Of a stretch of DNA of 64,000 bases, positions 19,862 through 32,150 are shown piece by piece. Numbering within the stretch: the first letter of the stretch is position 1; the number at the start of each line of letters is the position of its first letter. Made by a program: the position numbers and the translations under genes. The notes beneath the pieces are model-generated. The model did no database searches. It saw only the letters and a program-made list of their open reading frames with translations, and was not told the DNA's origin. This stretch comes from Incurvaria masculella (Eukaryota; Arthropoda; Insecta; Lepidoptera; Incurvariidae), in the NCBI GenBank assembly GCA_946894095.1, contig OX335653.1, positions 15,257,001 through 15,321,000 on the forward strand, in the 5' to 3' direction.

Positions 19862-22503
19862 TCAGGGCTTCTTGACGTGCGCAACCATCGCTTTGAAGTC
19901 CTCGACTCCGTCCTGGTTGGCCTCCTTGTAGCCCGGGGCGGTGGTCTTGACGAGCTGGAACCACCTGGGAATATGGCAGGTACCATTTTATAGTCTGTCC
20001 AACCATTTATTTTACTTTTAACAGCTCGAGTGCTAATCATTTAGTGATATCCTCATGCGTTACCGATTAGATTTTGTTTTTATTTTATATGCAATCTGAA
20101 ATGGATGGCTAATACCACACAACTACTGTCATGATATTAGCCAAAAATACCACATTTCCAAAGGAATTAGGTGCCATGCCAGGACCTTCCCTTTACTTTA
20201 AGAGCACGACTACACTGAACTGGATGGAAAACACGGGTAATCATTCATTGCCGCTTCAACCGGCATGGGTAAATGTGGTGGTACCAACCCGAGTGGGCTG
20301 AACCCTACCAACTAGTAGGGGACCTTCAGTTTTACATGGGTTCCGAACCACGAAACAGCTCGCGTTCGTAACACAATGCACTTATCCACCTTAGAAAGAG
20401 ATAGAAAGCGGTGCATGACCGGGCGAGGATTTGAAAATCGATTTGAACCTATAACCTCTCGCATTAAAGGCAAGTTCTCTAGCAGCCCCTACACCATGAG
20501 CTGCTGCAACGGAGGTTTCTTACATTTCTGGATGTCTCGAGTTCAACGACAGGAGAGGACAGGAAGGACGGCTTTTAATGCTTCGCCAGGGCGAAATTGG
20601 AAGACGCAATACCCGTGAATGGAAGGTTTTTTTTGCTGGTTCGGGTCCAGCCCTGGCTCTTTCTTTAATTAAAGTGTTCTTGCTTCACGGTCGATTATAC
20701 GATTATACTCCTCCAACGCATCAGTCTGGCTGTCCAGAGGGGGAACGCAGCGAGCGTTATGGGGGCCTTCCCGCACTCGGTGCCCATGGATGAGATTTTT
20801 TATCTCGTCTGATGGGCACCAGGGTTGTCGGGGGCCCCCGGCACTGCTGCAATCCCGTCTCGACTGCTCCTGGACGGTTTTCATTTTAGCTAGTACGTAT
20901 TTAATTCTTGTTTTGGATATAGTTTTTATTAAGATCGGACAATGACATGGGCAACATAAAAGCATATTACGCGGGCACCCGCATTCTGGTCTCAATGTTA
21001 ATTAAAGAAAGAGCCAGGCCTGGACCCGAACCGGACTTATATTCAAGGTTGTTTTCATCGAAAATGAAACGAAATATATACGGCAAAAATCAAACGCAGT
21101 ACAAACACGAACCTATTGACGTTGGGGTACTTTTTGTAGTCGACGTGTGCAGCCTCTATGGTGGAGACACTCGCGATGAGCGTGAGGTCGGCGATGGTGA
21201 GGTTGTTGCCGGCCGCGTACTTCTGTCCCTCCAGGAACGTGTCGAGTAACTTGAGCGCCTCATCCAACTTGGCCAGCTTGGCCGGGTCCGCGGGCGCGCC
21301 GGCGAACGCCTGCGGGAACTGGAAACGCACGCGCTAATTGTAGTTGTTTGCCCATGGAAAGACTAAAGGTGTTTATTTATCTGGAATTGACTATGGTGTG
21401 GTCTTTGAAATATCTACAACCACACCGAAATATCGGCAGACCAGTGATGCAAGACCATCTTCGGTCGTGCCACTGCGCCGCAACTCCAGATTTCAACCTC
21501 AGACGAAGATATTTTTCGGAAGGCTACCCAAAATTTATCCAAAACAAGGCAAGCACATAACAAATAGGTACTCGTAGCTGATAAAGGCGCCGACTATAGG
21601 AAGAATTGGAGAAAAAAACTCACAAAATAGTCTGCGAATCTTCCGTATAGCGTGCCGATATCGAAGTACATGCGCTGGTCGACGAGCGCGCGCGCCTTGG
21701 GCTCGCTCGGGTAGAGCGTGGTGTTGCCCTTCCCGTAGGCGGAGGCGAGGTACGCGATGATGGCGCGCGACTCCCACAGCACTAGGTCACCGTCAACCAT
21801 CGTCGGCACGCAGTGCTGCGGGTTCAGCTGTGGGAAAACGTAAAAAATGGTTGCAGCGGGCCTTTATTAACATTATAATACGTTCTTGGGGTTTTAATCA
21901 CAATAAATAAGGGCGCGAAAATCTCGTCGAGTGATCTCCATGACTGTTAGCATATTCCCGCCCGATTCTCTAAAAAAAAAAAATTAAAAAAGAATAAAGA
22001 ATAATAATTCGAATTCACAAGTGTTCCATCTTCAAATTTATCAGTAAAGAACCAATTTTTACGAAAATATATAACTTGCCAATGCCAAGCAAATTTGTAA
22101 AGAGTAAATCTACTTTTTTTGGGCTGACCACAGATATTTTAAGTGGCATGACCTTTCGTAGTAATGTTTAATCAAGACGCGCTAGGAAGTTAGTCAAAAT
22201 TTCGTCAATCTTTCAATGGCTCCGGAACAATCGTATTGAGAAGAAAAAAGGCCGACGTGTAGTCGGTTACGTACTTGTACCTTAAATTATAGGAATCATT
22301 TGTAATTTTTGCAGGAATTTGTCACGTTACCCGGCCCTCTATACTTAGAGTGTGATCGATACCTTGAGGAACTCCGGCGTCCGGTGGTCTCCTTTCGACG
22401 GGTTGGTCAGTATTAGGTTAAGCGGCAGATGGAGGGCCTTGGCGGTGAGCAGCACGGCCCGGCACGGAGCCGACCCGGGAACGTAGTAAAGGTCCACACC
22501 CAT
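19862..22503 (-). CDS. GSTd: Delta-class glutathione S-transferase, gene B
   Basis: Exons, in transcript order: 22363-22503, 21624-21827, 21113-21318, 19862-19964, for 217 residues. Key residues are those of an active delta [13 protein letters not shown] with Ser11, NPQH, cis-Pro55 (VPTMVD), Glu66-Ser67, and LTIAD at 156-160. The protein ends HVKKP and the stop is TGA. The intron positions and phases equal those of A, C and D. The acceptor 16 bases before the ATG (TTTCAG) joins it to exon 0 at 24656-24701. Exon 1 is diverged in its second half ([13 protein letters not shown]). The exon 2 end (RFADYF) matches gene C rather than A. Exon 3 starts with Phe instead of Tyr. This is the most compact gene; intron 3 holds a SINE and an inverted-repeat element. 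It is predicted to be a cytosolic detoxification enzyme. Confidence 0.93.
20092..20515 (-). mobile_element. tRNA-derived SINE in intron 3 of gene B
   Basis: Minus-strand full-length copy. The head near 20410-20510 reads (minus) GCTCATGGTGTAGGGG and later AGGTTCAAATCG, tRNA-like A and B boxes different from those of the 46652 copy. The body and tail (TGCCAGGACCTTCC, CTAGTAGGGGACC on the plus strand) match the family. Confidence 0.7.
20637..21035. mobile_element. Inverted-repeat element in intron 3 of gene B
   Basis: Inverted ends of about 40 bases (GGTTCGGGTCCAGCCCTGG, GCTCTTTCTTTAATTAA at the left; the complement at 20993-21035) enclose about 320 bases, including a GC-rich segment with no recognisable coding content. 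It resembles a foldback or MITE-type element. Confidence 0.5.
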
Positions 22504-22519
22504 TATCTTGAGGAGCTAT

Positions 22520-24655
22520 CTGAAAGGACAATGCCCATTTAAAAAGCGGAGCTGAAGACTAATTAAACTGTCCCCGAAAAATGCCTAAATTGTTGAAATA
22601 AAAAAAAAACATATGCAGATTCATCGTGTGATCGTTTAATTGCATGAATATTGTATAAAAAGGTTTGATCATTTAATAATGTTTTGACCTCCAATAGAGC
22701 CAAACGAATCGCGATTACGCACGTCTACGAATAAACTCTACGAAGAAAAACATTGCTTCATTTACAGTTATTGAACTATATTTTCATAATCACATATTTC
22801 TTAATAAAGTATGGCCATGTTTAAAAATTAAATTAAAGAGAAATGTTTTACTTGTCACCCATACGGAGCAGGCAAAATACATTAGACCAGCAGCGGGAGC
22901 ACAAACGAACGATACAGCTATATCGAGCGATTAACGTTTTCGCCACGGAAAGCGAATTTACACACGTTTGTGCTCTTGTGCAGATGAGATTATCAAAAAT
23001 TGATATCTATAGTTTTCTGTCTTCAGGAAAACATATAGGGACAAACACACAGGAAACATAGGGACAACAGGCTTTGGTTGTCAAGTCAGTCTTTTCGTAA
23101 GGACCAATTCGCATGTGGTACAAGCCTACAATGGAATTTCGCGTCTCTGCACCAACACCAACAAGTCGCACTTTTCTAGGTTGTATTCTATTCTAAGGTA
23201 AAGCATTAACCGAAAGTGAGTTGACCTAAACGTGGTGCCTATTGCGGATACATGATACACCTATACCTAAGTGCTCGCCTAAGTGATAACCCTGAGGTGA
23301 TAAGATATTCACCGCTCCCCACCAATCCGCCTGCACCAAGCCGTTTTGCCACCATGCCAACGCTGCTGACATAACACAAAACGAAAATACCGGCCGGTCG
23401 ATCGCTGCGACACGAACGCGAGGCGACGCGACAACGATGACAACGACACGGAATTTTGTGGTACCCGATTATAATAGGCGCAAAATCGTCATAGAATATT
23501 GAACGAGACTTACGCGTTTGAGAGCACGCTTATGGCAATATTTTAGCATAGGTATGGGGATGTAACAGCAGTCCCTATGGTACTGAACACCCGCACCCTT
23601 TTAAACCAGTAGCATCGGCCGTCAACTAATCCTATATTTTTGCAACCGTACTCTCCCTTTTTCATCTAAGACTCTCCCTCTATTCCTACTGTGTGACGAC
23701 CTAAGACTACGAGTCAGCGGTATTGTTCTTGTCTCAGTAGTTTGCAGATGCCGCATTTTCAAGGCTAGACTCGGCTTCTTCATCTTCTTCTCCGCATCTT
23801 CTTAATTTTCATGAAATGAGGCATGTTTCATCGAGATGAATATGAAAGGCAAAATGAAGAAGATGGAGCCCATGTGAGGCTCCGAAACGTCGAGCAGCAC
23901 GTCCTGCTCCTCACACGCGCGGTAAGCCGTCAAACTAAATATTGAAGGCAAAATGTTGTTGCATCCACAGAAGTTATTGTAATTATGTTTGAAAAACTGA
24001 CGTCGGGAGGAGACTTTCTCCACCATCCCGCGTGGAAAGCCGTGAGTTTTATCGGAATATTTTTTCAGAGTTTTCGCAGATATTATATATCCTTGAAACA
24101 TATTTTCCTAATGTCAGCTTTTCGGCACCCGAAATTCGGCATAGGTATATTATAATTAGGGTACCTGTTTCTTGCATCAATTTTTTTATTAGAAGTTAAA
24201 GAAATGGTACCAATGTTTAATTTGCATTTTTTTTAAATAAACCGCGTGCAACGTTTGGGCATCATGCCATCCATGTCAGTTCGCCGCAAATACACGGACT
24301 CTTTTACTGCTATAAATCTCAATTTGAAATTTGAAAGCGTAAACTAAATTCAATGCAACGCATCGTTACAGAAATCCGAATACGTACAAAGAGTTACAGA
24401 ATCGTTACAGCTATTACGAAAACATGCAAACAATAATTGGTCTGGATATTTCACAGATTTTCTAAGATTGTGCCGCCGGGGGGGGGGGGGGGGGGGGGAG
24501 TGGTGGAATATTTAATCTGAAACAGGTTTCGAGCCTTCAATAAAAACTTTTTTTAAATATCCGTGCCTTGCAAGAACGCTGGCTTCAGTGTACGCAATGG
24601 AATATCGGAATAATATGCAGAAATTTGAATGAAGTCTCCTCAAAAGTTAACTTAC
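22520..24655. other. Intron 0 of gene B
   Basis: Mostly unremarkable AT-rich DNA. It holds a GC-rich block at 23330-23470 that resembles 15108-15345 in gene A (minus-strand core GACCGGCCGG then TTATGTCAGC), and a run of 21 G at 24478-24498. The open frame at 22843-23061 shows no known domain. Confidence 0.5.
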
Positions 24656-24701
24656 ACGACTATAACATACGAGCGAACGCAGCAAATCTTGGGACGGGAT
24701 T
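24656..24701 (-). other. Predicted non-coding first exon (exon 0) of gene B
   Basis: A 46-base exon from the CAATCCCGTCCCAAG start region through GCGTTCGCTCGTA to the donor GTAAGT. It is shorter than in the other copies because an earlier GTAAGT is available. The start and use of this exon are inferred from alignment with genes A, C and D. Confidence 0.5.
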
Positions 24702-24800
24702 GATAAAATTCGTTCGATTTACCCACCTTATACCGCCGAAATTGTGTAGAGTCATGATGAATGTTGTGATGACGTGGTCAGGCTTGCTCATACATGGTTG
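24702..24800 (-). promoter_or_regulatory. Core promoter of gene B
   Basis: TATAAG on the minus strand (24727-24732) lies 31 bases upstream of the inferred start, followed by the shared CGAACGAATTTTATCAATCCC region. Upstream, part of the C/D palindrome is recognisable (TCATGATGA on the plus strand), but the AP-1-like site is missing. Confidence 0.5.
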
Positions 24801-24802
24801 CT

Positions 24803-25160
24803 ACTGGTAAAGAATAAAATATGTTACAGTAAGTAAGCCCACGTCCTATTCGGTCATGGTTACTCGTAAATTAAAGTTGTTTGAAATATGTACTGTTGGC
24901 TGTTTACAATGAAAACCTGTTAACCTTGTTCCAAAGGGTTTTTTTTTATTTTAAGCCATTCTGACCAGAATACAAACATTAATACTGGAGCGAGGCATTT
25001 TAAATTGGTCATACTTTGAATTCCAGCAATCATGCGTCATACATATTCAGCTAGTTAAAAAAATCACACTCTAAACATTTTTGACTGTTTTATGCTAAAA
25101 ATATATTTTGAGTAAGAACTGGTATTCAGAAATATAAGAAACGTCGAAAACTAGATGGAC
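24803..25160. other. Upstream of gene B; nothing recognised
   Basis: AT-rich DNA without recognisable features. Confidence 0.4.
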
Positions 25161-25162
25161 AA

Positions 25163-25203
25163 CCATGGACACTCTTTAATCCGTGAGTAAAGAGTGTCCA
25201 TGG
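25163..25203. repeat. Perfect 16-bp hairpin
   Basis: CCATGGACACTCTTTA and its exact complement, separated by 9 bases. Function unknown; it may be the remnant of an inverted-repeat element. Confidence 0.5.
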
Positions 25204-25261
25204 ATCTTGTTTGACAATGTAATTGGAAAACGCAAGAGATAATCTGATGCTCAGACTGACT

Positions 25262-25583
25262 TGTATGTCTAATACCCTTCGTCATGATATTTATTAGCCC
25301 AATACATCGCATTCCGGAAGGAACGAGATGCCATGCCTTTGTAAGCGCGGCTACATTGAGCTGCATGGATTGGCTTCGACCATCTTGTCATCCAATGCGA
25401 TGGTACCAACCCAGGCGGGCTTAAACCCTACCACCTAGTAGGGGAAGAGGACCTGTACTTTTACATGGATTCCGAACCATGGATCAGCTCGCATTCGTGA
25501 CGAAATGCACCTGGAATGTGGTGTATTGGGCTAATATCATAACGGCAGTTGTTTATATTAGCTATACATGTCAGGTTGCATAA
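25262..25583. mobile_element. Two SINE pieces joined in opposite orientation
   Basis: 25262-25498 is a minus-strand SINE body (CTACATTGAGCTGCATGG, CCTACCACCTAGTAGGGG). 25498-25583 is a plus-strand SINE 3' end (TGGTGTATTGGGCTAATATC) that runs straight into an R1 copy. Confidence 0.65.
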
Positions 25584-25586
25584 AAA

Positions 25587-25873
25587 ACCGGCCAAGTGCG
25601 GGTCCACCATCGCGAGTTATGTACCATCTTACATAATTTAACACCAAAAAATTACGTTTTTTGTGTAGGTGCCCCCTTTATTTTTTATTTTACCTATTGG
25701 TTTTTATAGCGGCAAAATAAATACACACTCTGTGCAAATTTCAGCTGCCTACCTATTACGGTTCATGACCTATTACGGTTTATGAGATACAGCCCTGTGA
25801 CAGACGGACGGACGGACAGCGGTGGCTTGGTAATAGGGTTCCGTTGGCACCCTTTGCGTACGGAACCCTAAAA
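25587..25873 (+). repeat. R1 repeat, copy 4
   Basis: Plus-strand R1 copy with both ends (ACCGGCCAAGTGCG at the left; TACGGAACCCTAAAAA at the right) and a partly repeated CCTATTACGGTT segment in the middle. Confidence 0.75.
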
Positions 25874-26135
25874 ATACTGCTCCTTTTCGTCGGAAATGTT
25901 CGTTGTTTCTTAAGTCCTACCCTTGACATCTTTTACTTTTTCTAAATCTTCCTTCTTCTTATGGATTTCTATTAGTTAGCCATTGAAAATAATCCTAAGC
26001 ATGAAGAAAATAATAGCTAATGGTACTTGAGACATTCGACACCCCACTTGCTTTGACAACTCGTGACAAATTGGTATTGCGTTCGGTGACGAGGGCTTTG
26101 TCGCACCGGACTAATGACGGAGGGAGCGCTCCTTA

Positions 26136-27416
26136 GGTTGGGGAAAAAGTTTCTTCGCATTTTTTAAGAAAATTTAAACCATTTTTTAATATGGTTTATT
26201 TACATTTAACTAAAGTATGTAGGTACCATTTTGTTCGATAACTTTTTGCCATCTTGTAGGTAGGGACATGATCCCATTGCTATAGAAATATTGGGACTTC
26301 TGATCAATATACCGCGACAAGTGGTTTTGGCAGTCCTCTCGTGATGTTAACCTGACACTGCCTAAAGAATTCTGAAGAGACCTAAACAGGTGGAAATCTG
26401 AAGGTGCAAGGTCAGGACTATACGGCGGATGCATTAACACCTCCCAGCCAAACTCTCTTAGTTTTTGCTGAGTGGCTAAAGATGTGTGAGGTCTAGCGTT
26501 ATCATGATGAAAAACCACACCCCTTCTGTTGATTAATTCCGGCCGCTTTCTCTCAACTTCTTGCTTTAATCTCATCAGTTGTTCGCAGTAGAGTTCAGAA
26601 TCGATGGTCCTGCCTGGTGGTAACAGCTCATAATGAATAATGCCCTTCCAATCCCACCACACACACAGCATCACCTTGTTGCGAGTTAACCCGGGTTTCG
26701 CCACAGTCTGTGAAGCTTGACCGGCCTTTGACCACGACCTTTTTCGCACGTTCTTGTCGTACGTGATCCACTTTTCATCACCAGTTATCAGCTTCTTCAA
26801 AAATGGTTCGGTTTCATTACGTCGTAATAAAGAATCACAAATGAGTACACGGTTCATTAGGTTTCTTTCAGTGAGCTCGTGAGGTACCCAAATATCGAGC
26901 TTTTTTGTGTACCCAGTTTTTTTTTTAAATGCGCCAAAACTGTTTTGTGGTCAATTCCTAGTTCTTCAGCTACGTCGTAACTACTGATATGCCGATCTTG
27001 CTCCACTTTTTCAAAAATGGCATCAATTTTATCCGTAATAGGGCGACCAGAGCGACGTGCATCTTTGACATCAAAATTTCCGGATTGAAAACGCTTAAAC
27101 CAAATTTGTGCTACTCTCACAGACACTGCACTAGGTCCATAAACATCGCAAGTTTTTTTCGCGGCTTGCGTTGCATTTTTCCCTTTTTTGTAGTAAAATT
27201 TTAAAATGTATCGAATTTCTTCATTAGATTCACTCATTTTGACAGTACGAAAAACAAATGAGAATCACACATTTTCCTAATTTGAATTTGGAATTATGTT
27301 CTTTAAAATTTAAACTTTCAATGATACCAAAACCAGCCAGATACAAATAGTATAGCCAAAGAGATGTTATTACAAGTTCATACATACTATAATGCGAAAA
27401 GACTTTTTCCCCGACC
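26136..27416 (-). mobile_element. mariner DNA transposon, 1281 bp
   Basis: Inverted ends GGTTGGGGAAAAAGT (left) and GGTCGGGGAAAAAGT (right end, minus strand) are flanked by TA duplications at 26134-26135 and 27417-27418. The transposase is on the minus strand (26210-27237). Length, TA target and a D,D34D triad place it in the mariner family. Confidence 0.93.
26210..27237 (-). pseudogene. mariner transposase, broken by one frameshift
   Basis: Two frames (26857-27237 and 26210-26857) together cover the roughly 345 residues usual for mariner. The N-terminal part has the paired helix-turn-helix DNA-binding region (IWFKRFQSGNFDVKDARRSG, then SYDVAEELGIDHKTVLAHL). The C-terminal part has ITGDEKW, HHDNARPH and PYSPDLAPSDFHLF. 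The last two Asp are 34 residues apart, giving D,D34D. The reading frame breaks near 26911-26914, in a GGG run, and reads as a single-base loss; I see no other lesion. The copy is therefore recent but probably inactive. Confidence 0.9.
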
Positions 27417-27419
27417 TAT

Positions 27420-28271
27420 TATTTTATTCAATTTTTTTTTTATTACTATTTCAGTATAATTTTTCAAAATACTGACGCGTCGTCATGCGTTTCTTATGCC
27501 GACGACGTGGTGAATTGACCGGCCAGTCGATTGAGTCTGATCAGCTGATAACCTATCGAGGCCTAACATGGCGAGTACATGAAATGTACTACACTTACCA
27601 AAGTGTCACTAGCTTCGATCCTTTTAGGCAATATATTATGCAGATTATGCAACACAATTTTAGCAAAGTATGGCCAAGTTTTGTTCGATATTATGACGAT
27701 TGAACAATAAACATTAACATTATTCATCATCTTCATAGTGAGCATATTAAGTTAAAAACGTGGATTATCTCTGGACTAAATCCCTTTTTTATGGCAAGCC
27801 CGGAGATAGTCCATGTTTTAAATGACTGCTATTCTACAATAATGCAGGACTATGATAAATATTAGTATGAACAAGACATCTCAACCCCTACTGAAAGCCT
27901 TCTTCTTATATTGTGTGTGATATAACTAAACTATCTCTCTTTGTTTTTTATTGGAATGTGGTCTTGGACATCCACTGAATTTCCGATGGGCATAAACACT
28001 CCATTGTACAACACGTAAAGTTATAAGTAGTAACGAAGTAGGTGCAATAAGTAATAAAGACAACACATGACTGGCAGTGGTGCTTTCGATTGATAGATGC
28101 TGACAAATCGTATCTGATAACTCCAACATTGTTTGAGAGCGTGCAATTTCTCACCGAGTTTGCATGTCATCGCTATTGAGCTACAGTAGATAAAACTAAG
28201 CGCTTGATCAATATTTTGTAACATGAGGTATGATCCGAATCGATCAGTGAATTCTGCTGGGTATCTGACGT
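27420..28271. other. No feature seen
   Basis: AT-rich intergenic DNA between the mariner and the TTAA MITE. Short open frames on both strands (60-72 codons) look spurious. Confidence 0.5.
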
Positions 28272-28275
28272 TTAA

Positions 28276-28817
28276 GGTGGCCCAACCCGCTCATTTCCCC
28301 ATACAAAAGGGGAAAGAAGATCACGCCTATATTTCTTGTCAGAGATCCAAAATTTTGCTTAATATAGCTTTATTTGATTGAACTAGATGTCTGATGACCA
28401 TTGGCATTGTAAAATAGTGTTTGGTTTCCAAGTTATAACGTCCGAAAGTTCGGATTTTTCGCGCGTTTTATACAATTTCTTTGGAGGTGGATTACGCAAT
28501 GATAAAGTAAGAACATCTTAAAAAGATTAGTCATCAGACATAGCTTGTTTAATCAAGATTTATAATCTATTTGGTTTTTGTTAGATTTTTGACTACAGCG
28601 GTCGTGGTTTACTTTTAGCTATAAGTCGTTTTGAAATTAAAATTTTCGTAAATCTTACCAAATCATACACTATGCACATTGTCTTTTTTGTGGACAGGTT
28701 GCATCTTCCTCATAACGGAGCCTGTCTTATTCTTAGAAACAGAGAAGGTCCCAGAGCGCAACAGCACGGTTTTGTACCGTGCCCGCAAATGAGTTGAGGC
28801 CGCCGGGTTGGGCCACC
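28276..28817. mobile_element. TTAA-target MITE, 542 bp
   Basis: Terminal inverted repeats starting GGTGGCCCAACCCG at both ends, flanked by TTAA at 28272-28275 and 28818-28821. No coding capacity. TTAA targets are typical of piggyBac-type transposases. Confidence 0.8.
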
Positions 28818-28821
28818 TTAA

Positions 28822-29790
28822 ATTATAATCAGATTTTGAAAATAATAAGACAGTTTTTTGGTCTCGATAGCTTAGCGTTTAGAGCTATGGACATGTAATC
28901 CAAAACTGCTTTTATAGCCATTTTCAAAGCGAGTTCTTTGACGGAAAACCTTGATGCATTAAAAAAACTATGTTCCGGAATATTTTCGTCAAGAAAATCG
29001 CTTTGAAAACCACTACAAAAGCGAATTGGGATTCCTGATTCCTGATTACGGAATGCTAGGAATAGACCATTATGATTATTTTCAAAGTTTGATCACAATA
29101 AAATTCTTTAATGTTTCAACTCAGATTATTGAGATTATGGTAATGTGGTATCGATTAAAAAATGCTGGTTATCTACTATCTAGCAAATCATCCCCGAAGT
29201 CGGTTAAAGTCGTCGATGACGTAGACATCTTGCGGTGACCATTCGAGGGAGCCTCAAACGCTATCAACGTTTGAGGCCACAAATGTGCGGGTACGTGTTC
29301 GTATTTGGGTTCACACTCTGCAGGATCATCTGGTACCGACAATCTGCCAATTCAATGAACGTCGGCCTGAATCAAGCCGATTTCGACCACTCCCTATATG
29401 TCAGGAAATATTTGTGGTAGGTAACACATGTCTAGATCCAATTTGGGATTAGTACGTGGTCTAGTGGCTGGAGATTGAAAAACCATCAAATCAAAACGTT
29501 GTGATCACGACAGTGGTTACGTCTCAACTCAAAATTCTTGCCCACAGATTTTCCCGTCCATGCAGGTTTGGAACCTCGAGGCCAATTACTATTGATTAGC
29601 CATATAGTCTACTTGTTGTAAAAAATATTAGATAGTTTTCTGTACGCATTATTGTGTAAAAAAAAATACTGAAACTTTTTACCACTTCTAGGCCCCTAAA
29701 ACCAGCTCTCGGTATGTTTTCAACCCAGTTTCCGGCCGCTTCATTTAAAGTATTGATTTGTTTTTGATTACTGTAAAACTTACAAATCTA
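28822..29790. other. No clear feature
   Basis: AT-rich. A 10-bp-arm hairpin (GCCTCAAACG with its complement) sits at 29250-29277. No gene recognised. Confidence 0.4.
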
Positions 29791-29794
29791 TACT

Positions 29795-30738
29795 AATAAT
29801 AAATCTGTAAGGGGTGTTCATGGAGTAAGTTGCTTTGTTTTCTAAGATACTTCGTTTGTAGACTTTATGTATGATACTAAAACTAAATTGACGATTTTTA
29901 GAAATCAGTTCTGTATGTATGTTTGTTTGTTCCTCCATAACTCTTTAACCGATTATCCGAATTAGATCAAACTTAGTACACGTACATTTAACTACCCGGG
30001 AATTAGGATAGGCTAAATATAATTCAGATCCGCTTCCGCTAAGATGTGGCTGTCATACAAACTGCAATGCTCTGCACGGCTCGGCGGGGGGGAGGCGGAT
30101 GGAGGGGGGGGGGGGGGCGGCGGCGCTAACTCGTCAGGAGTGCGACCAATGGAATAAAATACTTATTACATGAGAACCAATTATTCGATTTAGATGCGGA
30201 TTGTACCTACGTCTAGCCTGATTCTACTCAAAACTTATAGGCTACATAACATAACGCTTCATTACCAGAGGGGTGGGTAGTGAGTGTTACATTTTTATAA
30301 CTTGCAAACCACTTACAACTTGCAATTCACTTATTTATATTCGTATTTTATCAACGTATAGCATCTCTGGGAGCAGTCATGTTCGGGATGGGTTACTGTT
30401 TTCGATGTTGAGGCTGGCTGTGGGTTGGAGTCCACGCAAAACTTACCTAAGTTACACGTTACTTACTTACTAGGTATGCAATGAAGCAGTGCCAAGTGCA
30501 GAAAGGTTATGGCTGCAAATGATTTTTTTTTATATAGCCACCAAATGTCAACGAAGCTCTAAATGGAAATTATTCATTAAATCATGCTATTTCGGCTCAA
30601 ACGATCTTGATTAAATTTGATAGATGGATACATTGTCCTGGACAACTGGAGTTTGACGCTATTTTGGACCAGCCATGTGGGCTACTTTTCATCCTTGAAA
30701 TAATTTAGCCGACACTAACCCGAGCGGAGCTATCACTA
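29795..30738 (+). mobile_element. Unclassified interspersed element U, copy 1
   Basis: About 0.9 kb that recurs in inverted orientation at 55275-56400. Shared landmarks: ACATTTAACTACCCGGGAAT, CCGCTTCCGCTAAGATG, TAGCCTGATTCTACT, GGTTGGAGTCCACGCAAAAC, CGAAGCTCTAAATGG and TTTAGCCGACACTAACCCGA. The part at 30370-30475 is homologous to the head and body of the 5S-type SINE (GGATGGGTTACTG, GAGGCTGGCTGTGG), so U seems to have absorbed a SINE piece. A run of 14 G lies at 30104-30117. No ORF. Confidence 0.65.
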
Positions 30739-32150
30739 GCAGCTTGAAGCTGATGCGTGAATTTCATTTTTCCCGGAGTGCACATGTATTTTTAAAATAT
30801 TATGTCTGCCTACAGAACCAATACGGTAAAAATAACTAAATAAGTAAATACATAAATAAATAAGAAAAAATGCTAATCTGATTGTATGTAGCTGAACGCC
30901 CCCTCTTGTGTCCCGCGCCGCCGTCTCTATGCGGATCGGGTGGCGCGAGCCGCGCCCCTGGAGCTGCAATGGGGTGCAGGGAGTGCAGGATCGGGAATCG
31001 GGAGCCGATCCTGAAACACAACATATATATCGTAAAAAGCTGTATATTTAAAAAAAAATTATTGGTCTTACTGATATTACTTATCATTCACATTCTATAT
31101 TTATTTTGATTTTATTTATTGATTATTGATTGTCTATTATTATTTTTGATTATTTGTTATTTTTTTTATTGCCTTTAAATGTTTGTCTAGTCGGTTTTTA
31201 AATCCATTTACAGTTTCAGCACTAATGACCTCCTCCGGCAGCTTGTTCCAAGAGTACAACTCTGTTCACCAAGAAGTGTTTCCTGGGGTTAGAATTTGAT
31301 GCAGAGTGGTTTAGTTTTAAGCTGTGCCCTCTAAGGTGTATGTTTGTATTTTTTGTGAACATTTCTTTGAGATTTTGTAAATTATAGTAATCATTGAGGA
31401 TCTTGTATGTTTCCATGAGGTCCTCTCGCAGGCGGCGTTCCTCTAGGGTGTTGAGTCCGAGAACTTTAAGTCGATGTTCATAACTTTGCTTCTTAAGAAC
31501 GGCCCGTAAGCAATGCTCCCCATACAAACGTAGTTTATTAATCATTTGGAAACCGCTATTCCAATTAAATTGATATTTAATATCTAATATCAGGTAACAA
31601 ATATCTGTGTCTGCAAGCTTTTGTTTTATTGAAAAATCCAAACCGAATGAAATGAATGCAAAAAGAAAATCTTCATACAAATTTTGTTTTCTCTGTGGTT
31701 TGACCCAGAATACATTTACCGAAAAAACAAAAGGCATGCAGGCACAGATATTTGTAGCCTAATATTAGATACCAAATATCAAGTAAGTTGGAACAGTGGT
31801 TTTCAAATCATTAGTAAACTACGTTTGTATGGGAGGCGAAATTTTCAGGTGCTTACGGGCCGACCTTAAGTGTTGCAAAAATGTTTGTGTCCCGTCTTTG
31901 AACGCCCTCCACAAGGTCTATATGGTTTCTAAAATAAGGGTTCCAAATCAGAAAACCATATTCCAATAAGTGGCGAACATTGGCCTTATATAATTTTAGG
32001 AATAGTTCTGTATTTGTGTACGAGAAGGCCTTTCTGATCATGTATAGTAGGGAGTTGGCTTTCTTGACGACTTCTGTGACGTTTAAGATCTTCTGAAATT
32101 GTCACACCGAGATCATGTTGCGTTGTCACTGTCTACTACTAAATGAAGAA
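30739..32150 (-). pseudogene. CR1/Jockey LINE 3' portion, split by a MITE
   Basis: In minus-strand order: DLGVTISEDLK (about 32130-32095), MIRKAFSYTNTELFLKLYKA (from 32041), LLEYGFLIWNPYF, then the MITE at 31497-31865, then YEHRLKVLGLNTLEERRL and the C-terminal RKHFLVNRVVLL. The 3' UTR contains a GC-rich patch at 30893-31010. The 3' end (CTAGCAGCTTGAAGCTGATG on the plus strand at 30736) is shared with the related copy at 62195, fixing the element end. Confidence 0.75.
31497..31865. mobile_element. 369-bp TTAA foldback MITE, copy 1
   Basis: Inverted ends contain CGGCCCGTAAGC next to TTAA duplications (31493-31496 and 31866-31869). The two halves are imperfect inverted repeats over about 140 bases each (CGTAGTTTAxTAATxATTTG, AAACAT/AAATATC blocks), so a transcript would fold into one long hairpin. 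It is inserted within a LINE open frame, which resumes cleanly on the other side. Copies 2 and 3 are at 49579-49947 and 59627-59994. Confidence 0.85.

Noticed and set aside
24478..24498. Functional G-quadruplex in intron 0 of gene B
   Set aside because: A plain run of 21 G; length is often unreliable in assemblies, and similar shorter G-runs occur within repeats at 30104, 44047 and 58829.
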